NCBI GenBank assembly: GCA_947177035.1
Contig: CAMWSS010000010.1
Span: forward strand, 1 to 64,000
Source of the DNA: an uncultured Porphyromonadaceae bacterium
GTDB lineage: Bacteria; Bacteroidota; Bacteroidia; Bacteroidales; Muribaculaceae
Length of the DNA: 64,000 bases
Direction of reading: 5' to 3'
Shown: positions 1-8,872 of the stretch, piece after piece
Layout: every line of letters starts with the position of its first letter
Numbering within the stretch: position 1 is the stretch's first letter
Notes under the pieces: generated by a model
Seen by the model: only the letters and a program-made list of their open reading frames with translations
Databases searched by the model: none
Told to the model about the DNA's origin: nothing
Translations under genes and position numbers: made by a program

Positions 1-2973
1 GAAGGCGAAGAAGAACCGGATCCCGTTGTTGACTATGATCTCAGCTCGCTCGGCAAGGTGCACTGGGAGATCGGCAACAATCGTTTCCTTACCGATATAA
101 CGCTACAATCCAGTGCAAGCAAACTGGTGCTCAGCCCGATCCGTGGCGATGGCCAGAGCGATCTTGAAAAAAGAAATCAAGTATATCATGATCACTCCGA
201 TCTGGTGTTTGCAATTGAAGCCGGTGATGTGTTCCATCTGTTGGTCAACGGCGGCACAATCAATGCTAATTACAAAAACATGCCGACATACGTCTACATT
301 GACTGGGGCAAAGACGGTTTCATATACTCCACCCCGTCTGACTATGTCGATGTCGAGACATCCATACCTCATCCCGACAGTGACCTCGTGGCCCACAATG
401 GCTGGAGCAAGGATGGCTATGGCGGACAGCACCGCGACTATAACGGCGAAGACGTGACTTCTACTCCCGCCTTCCCCTACGACTTTGAGATCTTCATTCC
501 CGAAGACACCAAGCCCGGCAAATATCGCCTGCGCGTCAAAAACGCAATGTGCTCGCTCGACCCCAACGGTAAGATGGACTTTGAAGATACTTCTTACTCC
601 ACAATCCAGAGAACTGGTGGCACAATCGTCGACTTCACTATCGAAGTCAAAGAACCCGGTTCCGGTCCTGTGCCGGATCCTATCGATCCTGCTACTCTCG
701 TAGGACTCGTCAATCCTGTAGGCACCGATCTGGAATGGACCGTAGGCACCTGCTGCTATGAAAAAGTTGGAGAAAGCAATGGCGCCAACGGAGCTGTGTC
801 ACAGCTGACAGACGGCGACAAGAGCAACTATTGGCACTCTGCCTATGAGTCGGCCTCTGCCCCCCACACCGGCCACCACTACATCACCTTCGACATCAAA
901 GAAGAACGTGAGATCGGCGGCTTCAGCTGGACATCACGCACCAACGCTCCCGCGCCCGACGCACTTGAGCACGGCATGCTCCGAAGCTGGGAAATCTATG
1001 TTGCCGACAATGCCGACGAGTTTGCATTTGCCGACAATGCCGCCATGGAAGCCTATCGCGCTTCTCATAAAGCCGCCGCTACCGGCACCTGCGACGTGCA
1101 GTATGCATCCAACGAATTCAGCGTGACATTCACCTCTCTTGTAAAGGGTCAGTATTTCCTCCTCGTCGCCACCGAAGTGGGTCAGAAGGGCAGCTGGATC
1201 TCAAACGACTATGAATTCCTCCACTGTGCTGAATTCTCCTTCCTGGCCACTCCTAAGCCTGTTGACACAGTGTTGGCCTACAATACGTTCAACCAGTATC
1301 TGAGCTGGACTATTTCTGAATTCTGCTGCGAAGAACCCACTAACGAACAGCCCAGCGGAACCATCGACAAGCTGATCGACAACGATCCCTCTACTTTCTA
1401 TCACTCTCACTGGGCAAACAGCGACGAGCCTCACGGAACCCACTATTTCGTGGTTGACCTGAAGAAAGCCCGCGACATCTATGGCTTTGCATGGACTCCC
1501 CGCCAGTCTTCCGGCTCAAACAACGGCATATGGCAGACCTATCATATGTTCGCTTCCGACGACAAGAGCGCATTTGATTTCGGCGCACAGCTCGGCGACA
1601 AGGAATACTCCAATATTACCGCCCGCCACACTGATCTCGAAGCTATCGTCAACGCCTATGTGGAAGAAAACGGCGCTGAAGGCCGCACCGGCACACTCTC
1701 TGCCACCGGAGGATCCGCAGCCGAGACTGCAATGTTTGCAAAACCGCTCAACGGCCGCTATGTGCTCATGGTGATCACCGAGAGCAACCGCAGTCTTTCT
1801 TGCGCTGCCGAACTCGGCTTCTACTTTGAAGACACCGAAGAACTCCGCGACGAACTCAACGGTGGAGGCGGTCCTTCCGAGGAAGTTATGATCGCTGAGA
1901 TCCAGGCCAAACTCAATGCCGCTCTTGAAATGATCAAGACATATCAGAAGAGCGTGCCGTTTGCCAACCTTGACGGTGCTGTCGCCGAGTTGGAAGCTGT
2001 CGTTGACATGCCGGAAATATTCCTTGAGGATTATGAAGAAATCGATGAAGTGCTCTATGAAATGATCGGCGCTCCCGTCGAAGAAGACCTGCTCTCCACT
2101 CTTAATGACAACATCGATATGATCTGGACTCTCTATCAGCCCGGTCAGAACGGCTATCTCTGCGCCGACACCAAGTCAACCAGCCAGGGCTATGACTCGT
2201 TCAACTATCAGAGCGAGGCCGACGACAACTCAAACTGGACCATCGTGCCCTCCGCAACTGCAGGCCAGTTCTATCTGCGCAGCGCCAAGGGCCAGTACAT
2301 CGGCACTCCCAAACAGCACTACTGCCGCGTTGACGAAACTGTCGACGAAGCCGGACTCTTCACCTTCGGTGTCAAGGACGGTTACGTGACCTTCAAATCC
2401 GTTGCATTCCCCGGCTGCGGACTCGGCCTTGACGGCAAGAACGATCCCGCCGAGATCATGACTCTTGAAGACGGCAGCCTCGGCTACCGCTGGCAGGTTT
2501 CTGTGGCTGAAACTGTCATTGAACCTCAGCCCGTGGCAATGACTGTTACTCCCGACGCCGGAAAGGTAGATGTTCTGAGCAGCATCTCGTTCTATATCGC
2601 CGACTTTGAGTATGCCATCAACACCGAAAGCACCGACCCCGTAACCCTGACCAGCGCAACCGCCACCCTGTATAGCTTCAATGCCGAAGAGCTGGCCAAA
2701 CAATATGACGCCAAGGCTCAGAGGTACTACATCGACTGCAACCTCACCGAAAACGGCACCTACACCCTGACCATCCCCGAAGCCACCTTCAAGGGCGAGA
2801 CATTCTACAACGAAGCCACCGTCGTTGTCTGGACCATCGAAAAAGGCGGCATCGTTTCCGTGACCGTCAACGGCGAGAAGGTCGAAGCCTATGACCTCCA
2901 GGGACGTCGCGTCAACAACGTGACCAAAGGCGGCCTCTACATCATCAACGGTGTGAAGACCCTCGTGAAATAA
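1..2973 (+). CDS. Large secreted protein with two discoidin-like domains and a Por-type C-terminal tail (5' partial)
   Basis: The frame is open from base 1 with no upstream stop, so the gene starts before the window; the GTG at 58 is not a convincing start. About 990 residues are visible. Two related segments, near residues 240-390 and 425-610 of the visible protein, read like F5/8 type C (discoidin) carbohydrate-binding domains, each with a Cys-Cys pair and a D-D/N-(K/P)-S-(N/T) loop followed by a Y-H/W-S-H motif. A helical linker and a ricin/lectin-like segment with repeated Y-L/I turns follow. The end has the pattern YDLQGRRV then GLYIINGVKTLVK, a type A secretion-tail signature, so export by T9SS to the surface is inferred. 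The catalytic part, if any, lies outside the window. A strong terminator follows. Confidence 0.75.
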   Translation, partial: EGEEEPDPVVDYDLSSLGKVHWEIGNNRFLTDITLQSSASKLVLSPIRGDGQSDLEKRNQVYHDHSDLVFAIEAGDVFHLLVNGGTINANYKNMPTYVYIDWGKDGFIYSTPSDYVDVETSIPHPDSDLVAHNGWSKDGYGGQHRDYNGEDVTSTPAFPYDFEIFIPEDTKPGKYRLRVKNAMCSLDPNGKMDFEDTSYSTIQRTGGTIVDFTIEVKEPGSGPVPDPIDPATLVGLVNPVGTDLEWTVGTCCYEKVGESNGANGAVSQLTDGDKSNYWHSAYESASAPHTGHHYITFDIKEEREIGGFSWTSRTNAPAPDALEHGMLRSWEIYVADNADEFAFADNAAMEAYRASHKAAATGTCDVQYASNEFSVTFTSLVKGQYFLLVATEVGQKGSWISNDYEFLHCAEFSFLATPKPVDTVLAYNTFNQYLSWTISEFCCEEPTNEQPSGTIDKLIDNDPSTFYHSHWANSDEPHGTHYFVVDLKKARDIYGFAWTPRQSSGSNNGIWQTYHMFASDDKSAFDFGAQLGDKEYSNITARHTDLEAIVNAYVEENGAEGRTGTLSATGGSAAETAMFAKPLNGRYVLMVITESNRSLSCAAELGFYFEDTEELRDELNGGGGPSEEVMIAEIQAKLNAALEMIKTYQKSVPFANLDGAVAELEAVVDMPEIFLEDYEEIDEVLYEMIGAPVEEDLLSTLNDNIDMIWTLYQPGQNGYLCADTKSTSQGYDSFNYQSEADDNSNWTIVPSATAGQFYLRSAKGQYIGTPKQHYCRVDETVDEAGLFTFGVKDGYVTFKSVAFPGCGLGLDGKNDPAEIMTLEDGSLGYRWQVSVAETVIEPQPVAMTVTPDAGKVDVLSSISFYIADFEYAINTESTDPVTLTSATATLYSFNAEELAKQYDAKAQRYYIDCNLTENGTYTLTIPEATFKGETFYNEATVVVWTIEKGGIVSVTVNGEKVEAYDLQGRRVNNVTKGGLYIINGVKTLVK

Positions 2974-3000
2974 CAGGCTCTAAATCCTGATTCTGATAAA

Positions 3001-3028
3001 AATGGCGCCTCCGGGCGCCATTTTTTTT
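3001..3028 (+). terminator. Intrinsic terminator after the discoidin-domain gene
   Basis: A perfect 9-bp stem (3001-3009 with 3014-3022) has a TCCG tetraloop and runs straight into eight T residues. It sits 28 bases after the stop codon of the upstream gene. Confidence 0.9.
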
Positions 3029-3082
3029 CATCCTGCCGCGAAATCGCCTCCCGGCATATGTCGGGTCATGACGGATTTTTCG

Positions 3083-3090
3083 TAACTTTG
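3083..3090 (+). promoter_or_regulatory. Bacteroidetes -7 element TAACTTTG for the SpmAB-like gene
   Basis: TAACTTTG matches the TAnnTTTG consensus 23 bases before the ATG. No clear TTG was found at the -33 position. Confidence 0.45.
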
Positions 3091-3113
3091 CGCAATCTAT
3101 TAAACAAGCTATT

Positions 3114-4346
3114 ATGGTACTTAACTATATCTGGGTTGCGTTTTTCCTGCTGGCATTTGTCGTGGCGGCAGGAAAATCGCTGTTTGCCGGCGATCTGACC
3201 GTGTGGTCTGACGTGATGGGCGCCTCGTTCACTTCGGCGGCCTCGGCTTTTGAACTGTCGCTGGGGCTGACAGGCATCCTCTCGCTCTGGCTCGGACTGA
3301 TGAAGATCGGCGAGCGCGCCGGGGTGATCCGCACGTTCGGACGCCTTGTGTCGCCGCTGTTCTGCCGACTCTTTCCCGGAGTGCCGAAGGATCATCCCGC
3401 AATGGGGTCGATATTCATGAATGTGTCGGCCAACATGCTCGGCCTTGACAACGCCGCCACCCCGCTGGGACTGAAAGCCATGAACGAGCTTCAGGAACTA
3501 AACCCGCAGAAGGAGAGCGCCACCGACGCCATGATCATGTTTCTGGTGCTCAACGCCTCGGGCCTCTGTCTGATTCCGATAAGCATAATCATGTACAGGG
3601 CGCAGGCCGGAGCGGCCAACCCCACCGACGTGTTTCTGCCGATCATGCTTGCCACTTTCGTGGCCACGCTCACCGGCATCATAGCCCTGTGTCTGAAACA
3701 GCGCATCCCGCTGCGCGACCCGGTGCTCATCGGCTGGATCGGCGGTCTGGCCGCCATTATCGGGGGAATGGTCTGGCTCTTCTCTTCAATGCCGCGCGAG
3801 GCCGTGGAGCTTTACTCGGGCTTCATCGCCAATTTCCTCCTTTTCGCCACGATTGCAGCCTTTCTGCTGGCCGGACTCAGGCGCCGCCTTAACATGTATG
3901 AAACCTTTATCGAAGGGGCAAGAGAGGGCTTCCTGACGGCCGTCAAGATCATCCCCTATCTGGTGGCGATTCTGGTGGCCATCGGAATGTTTCGCGCATC
4001 GGGCGCCATGGACGTGATCACCGCGGGACTGACTGCCGCCGTGGAGTGGGCCGGACTCGACTCCGACTGGGTGGCCGCGCTCCCCACCGCCATCATGAAA
4101 CCGCTGTCGGGTTCCGGCTCGCGCGGCATGATGGTCGACCTGATGAACACCTATGGGCCGGATGCGTTCGTGAGCCGCGTGAGCGCCGCCATACAGGGCA
4201 GCACCGACACGATGTTTTATGTGCTTGCTGTTTATTTCGGATCAGTCGGAGTCAGGCGCACACGCTATGCCGTGCCTTATGCGCTGCTGGCCGACGTGAC
4301 CGGCTCGGTGGCCGGAGTGGCCGCGGCCTATCTCTTCTTTCACTGA
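3114..4346 (+). CDS. SpmA/SpmB fusion, nucleoside-recognition (Gate) domain membrane protein
   Basis: A 410-residue hydrophobic protein that joins what are two genes in Bacillus. The SpmA-like half is roughly residues 1-200 and carries NMLGLDNAATPLGLKAM near residue 110, diagnostic for SpmA. The SpmB-like half is roughly residues 215-410, with the KPLSGSGSRG signature near residue 330. Both halves are nucleoside-recognition (Gate) domains of polytopic inner-membrane proteins. In spore formers they affect spore-core dehydration. In non-sporulating Bacteroidetes the substrate is unknown, so a small-molecule transporter role is inference. It has its own promoter and terminator-isolated upstream side. 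Its stop overlaps the convergent lptC stop by 7 bases. Confidence 0.85.
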   Translation: MVLNYIWVAFFLLAFVVAAGKSLFAGDLTVWSDVMGASFTSAASAFELSLGLTGILSLWLGLMKIGERAGVIRTFGRLVSPLFCRLFPGVPKDHPAMGSIFMNVSANMLGLDNAATPLGLKAMNELQELNPQKESATDAMIMFLVLNASGLCLIPISIIMYRAQAGAANPTDVFLPIMLATFVATLTGIIALCLKQRIPLRDPVLIGWIGGLAAIIGGMVWLFSSMPREAVELYSGFIANFLLFATIAAFLLAGLRRRLNMYETFIEGAREGFLTAVKIIPYLVAILVAIGMFRASGAMDVITAGLTAAVEWAGLDSDWVAALPTAIMKPLSGSGSRGMMVDLMNTYGPDAFVSRVSAAIQGSTDTMFYVLAVYFGSVGVRRTRYAVPYALLADVTGSVAGVAAAYLFFH

Positions 4347-4936
4347 TCGGACTCCGCCGCAGCAGCCGACCGGCCGCGGTCGCGGACGGGGAAGATGCCG
4401 GTGGGACGGCGCAGGGTGTAGCGCGTCATCTGCTCGTTGGAAATGAAGCCATAGCCCTCCATGATGCGGTCTGAGCGCTCGATGTGGACAAACATGTCGG
4501 AATAGACCGTGTGGCTCTGCTGGTTCCAGAACACCTGCTCGGTCAGAAAGCGGTCGCCGTCGAGATTGCGCATGCGCACGTTGCCGTCGAGCCTCCAGAG
4601 CTTCATGGCGGTGAAATAGACCGCCGAGTCGCAGTCAACCGTGGCTGTGACGTTCATGTTGTCGTCATATCGCTCCAGATGCAGCGACTCCGGAAACTTC
4701 CAGCACGGTTCGTCGGCCTTGTCAAACATCAGCCACAGCGGCGCCACGATGTGATAGCGCGTGATGCCCGAGTCGCTCACCAGCGAGTTCACGCTGTCGG
4801 TGACCATGGTCGGCACGGTGTTGCCGTCGACCGGCTGCGGCTGCGCTGCGTCGTCGTCGCCGCCTCCGCATGCTGCGGTGGCGGATAGCAGGGCCGTCGC
4901 GACGGCGGCCGGCATCAGTCGGCGCAAGGGGTGCAT
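4340..4936 (-). CDS. lptC: LPS export periplasmic protein LptC
   Basis: A 198-residue protein with an N-terminal signal ending in a lipobox-like ATAAC followed by an acidic stretch. The body (residues 45-180) matches the LptC fold: repeated beta-strand units with the motif VYFTAMKLWRLDGNV and a later SDMFVHIERSDRIMEGYGF, typical of the 'trigger the double arch' LptC/OstA-type beta jellyroll. LptC passes lipopolysaccharide from LptB2FG to LptA in the periplasm. It is the last gene of the coaX-barrel-lptC operon; its ATG overlaps the TGA of the barrel gene by one base, suggesting translational coupling. This gene order is common in Bacteroidales. Confidence 0.8.
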   Translation of the reverse strand: MHPLRRLMPAAVATALLSATAACGGGDDDAAQPQPVDGNTVPTMVTDSVNSLVSDSGITRYHIVAPLWLMFDKADEPCWKFPESLHLERYDDNMNVTATVDCDSAVYFTAMKLWRLDGNVRMRNLDGDRFLTEQVFWNQQSHTVYSDMFVHIERSDRIMEGYGFISNEQMTRYTLRRPTGIFPVRDRGRSAAAAESDQ

Positions 4937-6201
4937 CAGCGTATCTTGCTCGGCACGAACCAGTTCTCGCTGAGGTTGACGCCGAGGGTGAACATATAGT
5001 AGTTTTCAGTCAGGGAAACGGCCGGAGTGCTGTAGCGGTGACGCCATTCAAAGCCGATGTTGATGCGGGTGCGCAGCGGAGTGGGCAGCCCGAAGCCGCA
5101 TGTGAGTCCGTATTGGCGCACGTCTGACGTGCCCACCATCTGGTAGTCGCGCTCGCAGTATGCGCCGATGCGATAGGCCACGCGCTTGAGCCACGATCCG
5201 CGCTGGCGGGGCTGGAACTGCGCGCCAAGGGCCGCGCGCCAGCGGTCGTTGAACGATTCCGCCGACGTGAAGTCTTCCACTCCGTCAAAGCGGGCCTTGC
5301 TCCAGGGCTGCCAGGTGAAGTCGGCCTCGACAAACAGCTTCTTGTCGAATTCATACGACAGGCCTGCGCCGAAGGTGTGGGGCAGCGAGTATCCGCCCTT
5401 GAGGTGGCGGAAGCCGATGGTGTCGGGCTTGGTGGCCTCGGTGGCAATGTCGTATTTCACGCCGTAGGTCTCGCCGTGAAGGTCGTGGCCGAGGGTATAG
5501 GTCATGCCGGCTGTGACGCGGTGGCGGCGGGCGAACTCATGAGAGTATTGAAGGCCGAACTGGAGGTTGTAGTCGCGAACCTTCAGCACCCGCTCATAGA
5601 GCGACTGCGAGCCTTGGCTGTTGACGGAATATATGTCGTTGAACTCGTTGCCGAAGAGATAGCCCGCGTTGAAGCCCACCGACAGACCCCCGACGGGGCG
5701 GATCGAGAAGCCGAGATAGGCCTCGGTGATGCCGCCCGAACCCTGATAGGCCGACTCGCCGTTGGGAATCTTGTCGCCGAAGGAGTAGCCGACCGAACTG
5801 AACGGCAGCAGGCCGGCCGAGGCGCCCATGATGCGGCCGATCGGCACCTGGAGCGTCACGTAGTCGAGGCCGCCGAGGGTGTTGCGGCCTTTGGAGGCGC
5901 CCTCTTTTGAACGATATATGCCGACGTCGGCGCCTATGTCGAAGAGAAATGTCATGGTGTCGATCGCCGAATAGCTGGCCGGGTTCATGACGTTGATCTG
6001 GCGTGAATCCCGCATGGCGTATCCCACTGAGCCCATAGCTCTCTGGGCTGACGAGGCGCGGTCGTTGAGCAGGCCGTATCCCTTCATCGAGAACGGGCTT
6101 GAGGTCTGGCTGTCCTGTCCCTGGGCCGATGCGGCGGCAGGGTTAGCGGCCAAAGCCAGGGCAAAGCAGGCAGAGGCTATAATTCTGTGGATAATGTTCA
6201 T
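4936..6201 (-). CDS. Outer-membrane beta-barrel protein of the coaX-lptC operon
   Basis: A 421-residue protein with a clear signal peptide (about residues 1-27, ending ASAQG). The rest alternates short amphipathic strands with turns, as in an outer-membrane barrel. An early motif reads GYGLLNDRASSAQRAMGS with a following NPASYSA, similar to the N-plug region of FadL/OmpP1-like proteins in Bacteroidetes. The final residue pattern is consistent with barrel insertion. It sits between coaX (4-base overlap) and lptC (1-base overlap). Function is unknown: a hydrophobic-substrate channel is possible but not shown. Confidence 0.7.
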   Translation of the reverse strand: MNIIHRIIASACFALALAANPAAASAQGQDSQTSSPFSMKGYGLLNDRASSAQRAMGSVGYAMRDSRQINVMNPASYSAIDTMTFLFDIGADVGIYRSKEGASKGRNTLGGLDYVTLQVPIGRIMGASAGLLPFSSVGYSFGDKIPNGESAYQGSGGITEAYLGFSIRPVGGLSVGFNAGYLFGNEFNDIYSVNSQGSQSLYERVLKVRDYNLQFGLQYSHEFARRHRVTAGMTYTLGHDLHGETYGVKYDIATEATKPDTIGFRHLKGGYSLPHTFGAGLSYEFDKKLFVEADFTWQPWSKARFDGVEDFTSAESFNDRWRAALGAQFQPRQRGSWLKRVAYRIGAYCERDYQMVGTSDVRQYGLTCGFGLPTPLRTRINIGFEWRHRYSTPAVSLTENYYMFTLGVNLSENWFVPSKIR

Positions 6202-6953
6202 TTCGCTTCTTTTAGGTTATGGAGCAGTATGCTGTTAAGGCCTTGGTTGACAAGATGGGGCTGCAGGATCACTCCCGGTCTCAGACCGCCGGGAAGCAGC
6301 GCGGCCAGTTCCGGCGCCCACCCTCCGGTGAGGATCACACGGCGGGGCGATTGAACGCCCAGCGAGCGGTAATAGAGCAGTTCGGCCACCACTCCGCGCA
6401 AGGCTCCGGCACATAGGGCCGAGGCTGTGTCGTGGCCGAAGTCGGGAAGGTCGGCGGCCGAATGGGCGTTGACAAGCGGCAGGCGCTCGGTGTAGTGGTG
6501 GAGTGCGCGCAGGCGCATTCCCACTCCGGGGGCGATGTTGCCGCCGCGATAGGCGCCTCCGGCAGTGACTTCGTCGAAGGTGCAGGCCGTGCCCAGATCG
6601 CAGACCAGCAGGTCTTTGCCAGGGCAGCAGGCCATGGCGCCGACTGCGGCCGCGAGACGGTCGACTCCCAGGGTGGCGGGGGTTGCGTATTCGTTGACCA
6701 ATGGCACCGGCGTGGAGGCTGTCAGCTCGAGTTTGAGCGGCGCGTCGACCGCGTCAAGCAGAGGGGTCACGCTCTTGGCCACCGAGCAGGCCATGGCGGC
6801 ACGCAGGCTGTAGGGTGCGGCAAATGCGGCCAGACGTGATGCCACCGACGGCCCGCGCAACACTGTCGCAGCCACTTCGGCAGATCCGTCGACCCGGAAG
6901 AGCACCGCTTTGATGCAGCTGTTGCCAACGTCGATTGTGAGGTTGCAGTCCAT
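6198..6953 (-). CDS. coaX: Type III pantothenate kinase CoaX
   Basis: A 251-residue cytosolic enzyme that phosphorylates pantothenate, the first step of coenzyme A synthesis. The ASKHA phosphate-binding motifs are visible: DVGNSCIKAVLF near residue 7, LGVDRLAAAVGA near residue 98, and DLGTACTFD near residue 119 followed by GGNIAPG. Length fits the family (about 240-260). It is the first gene of a three-gene operon and overlaps the barrel gene by four bases. A TAATTTTG -7 element lies 11 bases upstream of the ATG. Confidence 0.93.
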   Translation of the reverse strand: MDCNLTIDVGNSCIKAVLFRVDGSAEVAATVLRGPSVASRLAAFAAPYSLRAAMACSVAKSVTPLLDAVDAPLKLELTASTPVPLVNEYATPATLGVDRLAAAVGAMACCPGKDLLVCDLGTACTFDEVTAGGAYRGGNIAPGVGMRLRALHHYTERLPLVNAHSAADLPDFGHDTASALCAGALRGVVAELLYYRSLGVQSPRRVILTGGWAPELAALLPGGLRPGVILQPHLVNQGLNSILLHNLKEAK

Positions 6954-6964
6954 TATTTATCAGG

Positions 6965-6972
6965 CAAAATTA
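6965..6972 (-). promoter_or_regulatory. -7 element TAATTTTG upstream of coaX
   Basis: Reads TAATTTTG on the minus strand, close before the coaX ATG. No clear -33 TTG, so this is tentative. Confidence 0.4.
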
Positions 6973-7015
6973 GTAAATATGCCTCATATAGACGTTGATG
7001 AAACGTTAAATTTTC

Positions 7016-7387
7016 TCAATTGCCTTTTTTACGGAGAGTCACGGTGATCATCGCCGAGCTGACAATCTGCACTGCCGCGCCGGCCAGCGTGAAGGCGATC
7101 CAGTCGCGCAGCGACGTTTTGTCGTAGAACGCGAAGAAGGTGGCCACGCAGTAGAAGATGGCGCTCCAGCTCTGAAGGCGCACCAGGCGGCGCAGGCGAA
7201 GGTTGTCGGTCTGAGGCGGAGGGGCCAGAAGGCGGCCGGCCAGCGACAGGGCCGCGCCGGAGGCATATACGTATCGGAATGTGTCGGACTGCCATGAGCC
7301 TGTGATGATCGGCATGGCCAGGCCGGCCATGACCAGCATCAGTCCGAGCAGCGTGGCCAGTGTCAGGGCGCTTGAATTCTGCTTCAT
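7016..7387 (-). CDS. Small integral membrane protein downstream of ftsB
   Basis: A 123-residue protein starting MKQNSS. The same frame is open for 60 codons upstream, but those codons overlap ftsB on the same strand, so the start 7 bases after the ftsB stop is the sensible one. About four hydrophobic segments are visible, near residues 8-27, 35-53, 68-88 and 96-116, and the tail is basic (RKKGN). I do not recognise a family with certainty. Its position right after ftsB suggests co-transcription but says nothing firm about function. Confidence 0.75.
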   Translation of the reverse strand: MKQNSSALTLATLLGLMLVMAGLAMPIITGSWQSDTFRYVYASGAALSLAGRLLAPPPQTDNLRLRRLVRLQSWSAIFYCVATFFAFYDKTSLRDWIAFTLAGAAVQIVSSAMITVTLRKKGN

Positions 7388-7394
7388 GTCTGTG

Positions 7395-7673
7395 TCAGTC
7401 AAAAATATAGACGTCTTCGCTGGGACGCTGCATGTGGTAATGTTCGCGCACGATCTTTTCGAGTTCGGCCGGATCGGTGTCGAGCTTGGAGTTAAGTCGC
7501 TGATAGTGAAGCAGCGTGTCTTCATATTGGGCGATGCGCGACAGCAGTTCGCGCTCCTGGCGGGCATATTCCATGTCGGCCATCATGGAGTGCTCGTTGA
7601 AAAAGAGCAGGTAGGCCATGAACGCCATCACCGCAAGCAGCGGCAACGACACGTATCGTCTAATCCATTTCAT
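7395..7673 (-). CDS. ftsB: Septum formation initiator FtsB/DivIC family protein
   Basis: A 92-residue bitopic protein: a short basic cytoplasmic start, one membrane helix (about residues 8-25), then a coiled coil (about 30-65) and a short C-terminal segment with EKIVREHYHMQRPSEDVYIF. That last part, an RE-x-Y-x-M then a hydrophobic end, is typical of FtsB/DivIC. The family joins FtsL and FtsQ in the divisome and links cell division to septal peptidoglycan synthesis. The predicted -7 element lies only four bases before the ATG, so the transcript may have almost no leader. Confidence 0.85.
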   Translation of the reverse strand: MKWIRRYVSLPLLAVMAFMAYLLFFNEHSMMADMEYARQERELLSRIAQYEDTLLHYQRLNSKLDTDPAELEKIVREHYHMQRPSEDVYIFD

Positions 7674-7677
7674 GGCG

Positions 7678-7685
7678 CAAATTTA
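7678..7685 (-). promoter_or_regulatory. -7 element TAAATTTG directly before ftsB
   Basis: TAAATTTG on the minus strand ends five bases before the ftsB ATG, which places the expected start of transcription at or next to the start codon. Confidence 0.5.
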
Positions 7686-7689
7686 AGCA

Positions 7690-7736
7690 AAAAAACTGAA
7701 AAAGCAAACAGGCCGCGCCAAGGCTGGCGCGACCTG
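7690..7736 (-). terminator. Intrinsic terminator after the beta-propeller lipoprotein gene
   Basis: On the minus strand an 11-bp stem (7709-7719 with 7726-7736, one G-T pair) and six-base loop are followed by a T-rich tract. It closes the seven-gene operon that starts with miaB. Confidence 0.85.
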
Positions 7737-7755
7737 TCGGAAGGGAAGGAGAGAC

Positions 7756-8862
7756 TCAGCGGACGAACCAGGCTCCCTGGGGGTTGATGGACGAGAGTCC
7801 GTGGTGGGCCAGAGTGGATCCGTCGGCGGCAAAGGCGGTGAAGCTGCCATATGTGGTGTAGTCGGTGGAGCCGACATAGAGGCTGTTGTCGGCCGGGTTT
7901 GCGCTGAGCGAGTAGACGTCGGCGGGCGTCTGTTCGTCGGTCAGGAAGGCCGAGGCGGTGACATTGCCGAAGGCGGTGGGGTAGGTATCGATGCGTTTTT
8001 CGGTGACTACCCAGTTTTCCTGAGTGGCGCAGTAGGCATAGACGCGGTCTGAGCCGACGGAGAAGAGGATCTGCGACGCGGTGGCCAGGGTTTCGTCGTT
8101 GAGAGTTTCGTCGTTGAGAGTGGCGGGGTTGATGCGGGTGAGTTTGTTAGGCTCGTCGAAGTAGTTGCCGAAGGTGAGCACATAGAGGTTGCCGTTCTGG
8201 TCGGCGGCCACGCGGTTGGGGTTGGTGCCGACGGTGATTTCGCCGATGCGGGTTTCGGTGGCGAGGTTGATTACGCCGACGGTGTTGTTGTAGCCGCCCT
8301 CCCAGTTGGCGCCGCCGCTCTCGGCCACATAGAGTCTGTCGCCGATCACGCAGAGTTCTTCGGGGTTGGGGCCGACGGGGATGCGTTTGGTGATTGTGAG
8401 CGATGCAGTGTCGACAACGGCCACATTGCCGTCATACAGGCTGACATAGACCTTGGAGCCGGCGGCGGTGACATAGCGCGGTTCCTGCGGCTGTCCGGCT
8501 TCGTTGACGAAATTGAGGGTTTTGATCGCCTTGGCGCGCAGGTCGGTGATCTCCAGGGTGTTGGATGTGCTCACCACGATATACATCTTCTTGCCGTGGA
8601 TGGTCATGTCGTTGGCGTTGGAGCCGAGGGCGCGGCCGTTGGTCGAGGAGAACACCTTGGTGGTCAGTTCGTCGGGATACTGCGGGTTGAAGAAGTCGAG
8701 CGCGGCGTTGTTCTGGTCATAGTTTCCGGCACAGAGCAGGTAGGCGCCGGTGGGGGTTGAAGTGCCGGGCACGTCGGGATTTCCGGGAGTCTTCGGATCG
8801 TCGGAAGCGCATGCCGAGAGCAGCGCTGTGGCAGCGAGTGCCATGATGAATTTGGTTTTCAT
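7756..8862 (-). CDS. YncE/BtuG-like beta-propeller surface lipoprotein
   Basis: A 368-residue lipoprotein: signal peptide, then lipid Cys19 followed by ASDDP, an acidic surface-export-type signal. The body has repeated propeller blades with motifs such as IPVGPNPEELCVIGDRLYV and ITVGTNPNRVAADQNGNLYV, the YncE/DUF5074 repeat. In Bacteroides the beta-propeller lipoprotein BtuG binds cobalamin and caps the BtuB receptor. Here the gene directly follows a BtuB-like receptor gene (10-base gap), so a BtuG-type partner role is the best guess. The ligand is inferred only. A five-residue tandem duplication (LNDET twice) lies near residue 250. Confidence 0.75.
   Translation of the reverse strand: MKTKFIMALAATALLSACASDDPKTPGNPDVPGTSTPTGAYLLCAGNYDQNNAALDFFNPQYPDELTTKVFSSTNGRALGSNANDMTIHGKKMYIVVSTSNTLEITDLRAKAIKTLNFVNEAGQPQEPRYVTAAGSKVYVSLYDGNVAVVDTASLTITKRIPVGPNPEELCVIGDRLYVAESGGANWEGGYNNTVGVINLATETRIGEITVGTNPNRVAADQNGNLYVLTFGNYFDEPNKLTRINPATLNDETLNDETLATASQILFSVGSDRVYAYCATQENWVVTEKRIDTYPTAFGNVTASAFLTDEQTPADVYSLSANPADNSLYVGSTDYTTYGSFTAFAADGSTLAHHGLSSINPQGAWFVR
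8090..8119. repeat. Perfect 15-bp tandem duplication inside the beta-propeller gene
   Basis: Two exact adjacent copies of a 15-bp unit add an in-frame repeat of five residues (LNDET) to the propeller protein, consistent with slippage. Confidence 0.9.
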
Positions 8863-8872
8863 AATTTGTAAA

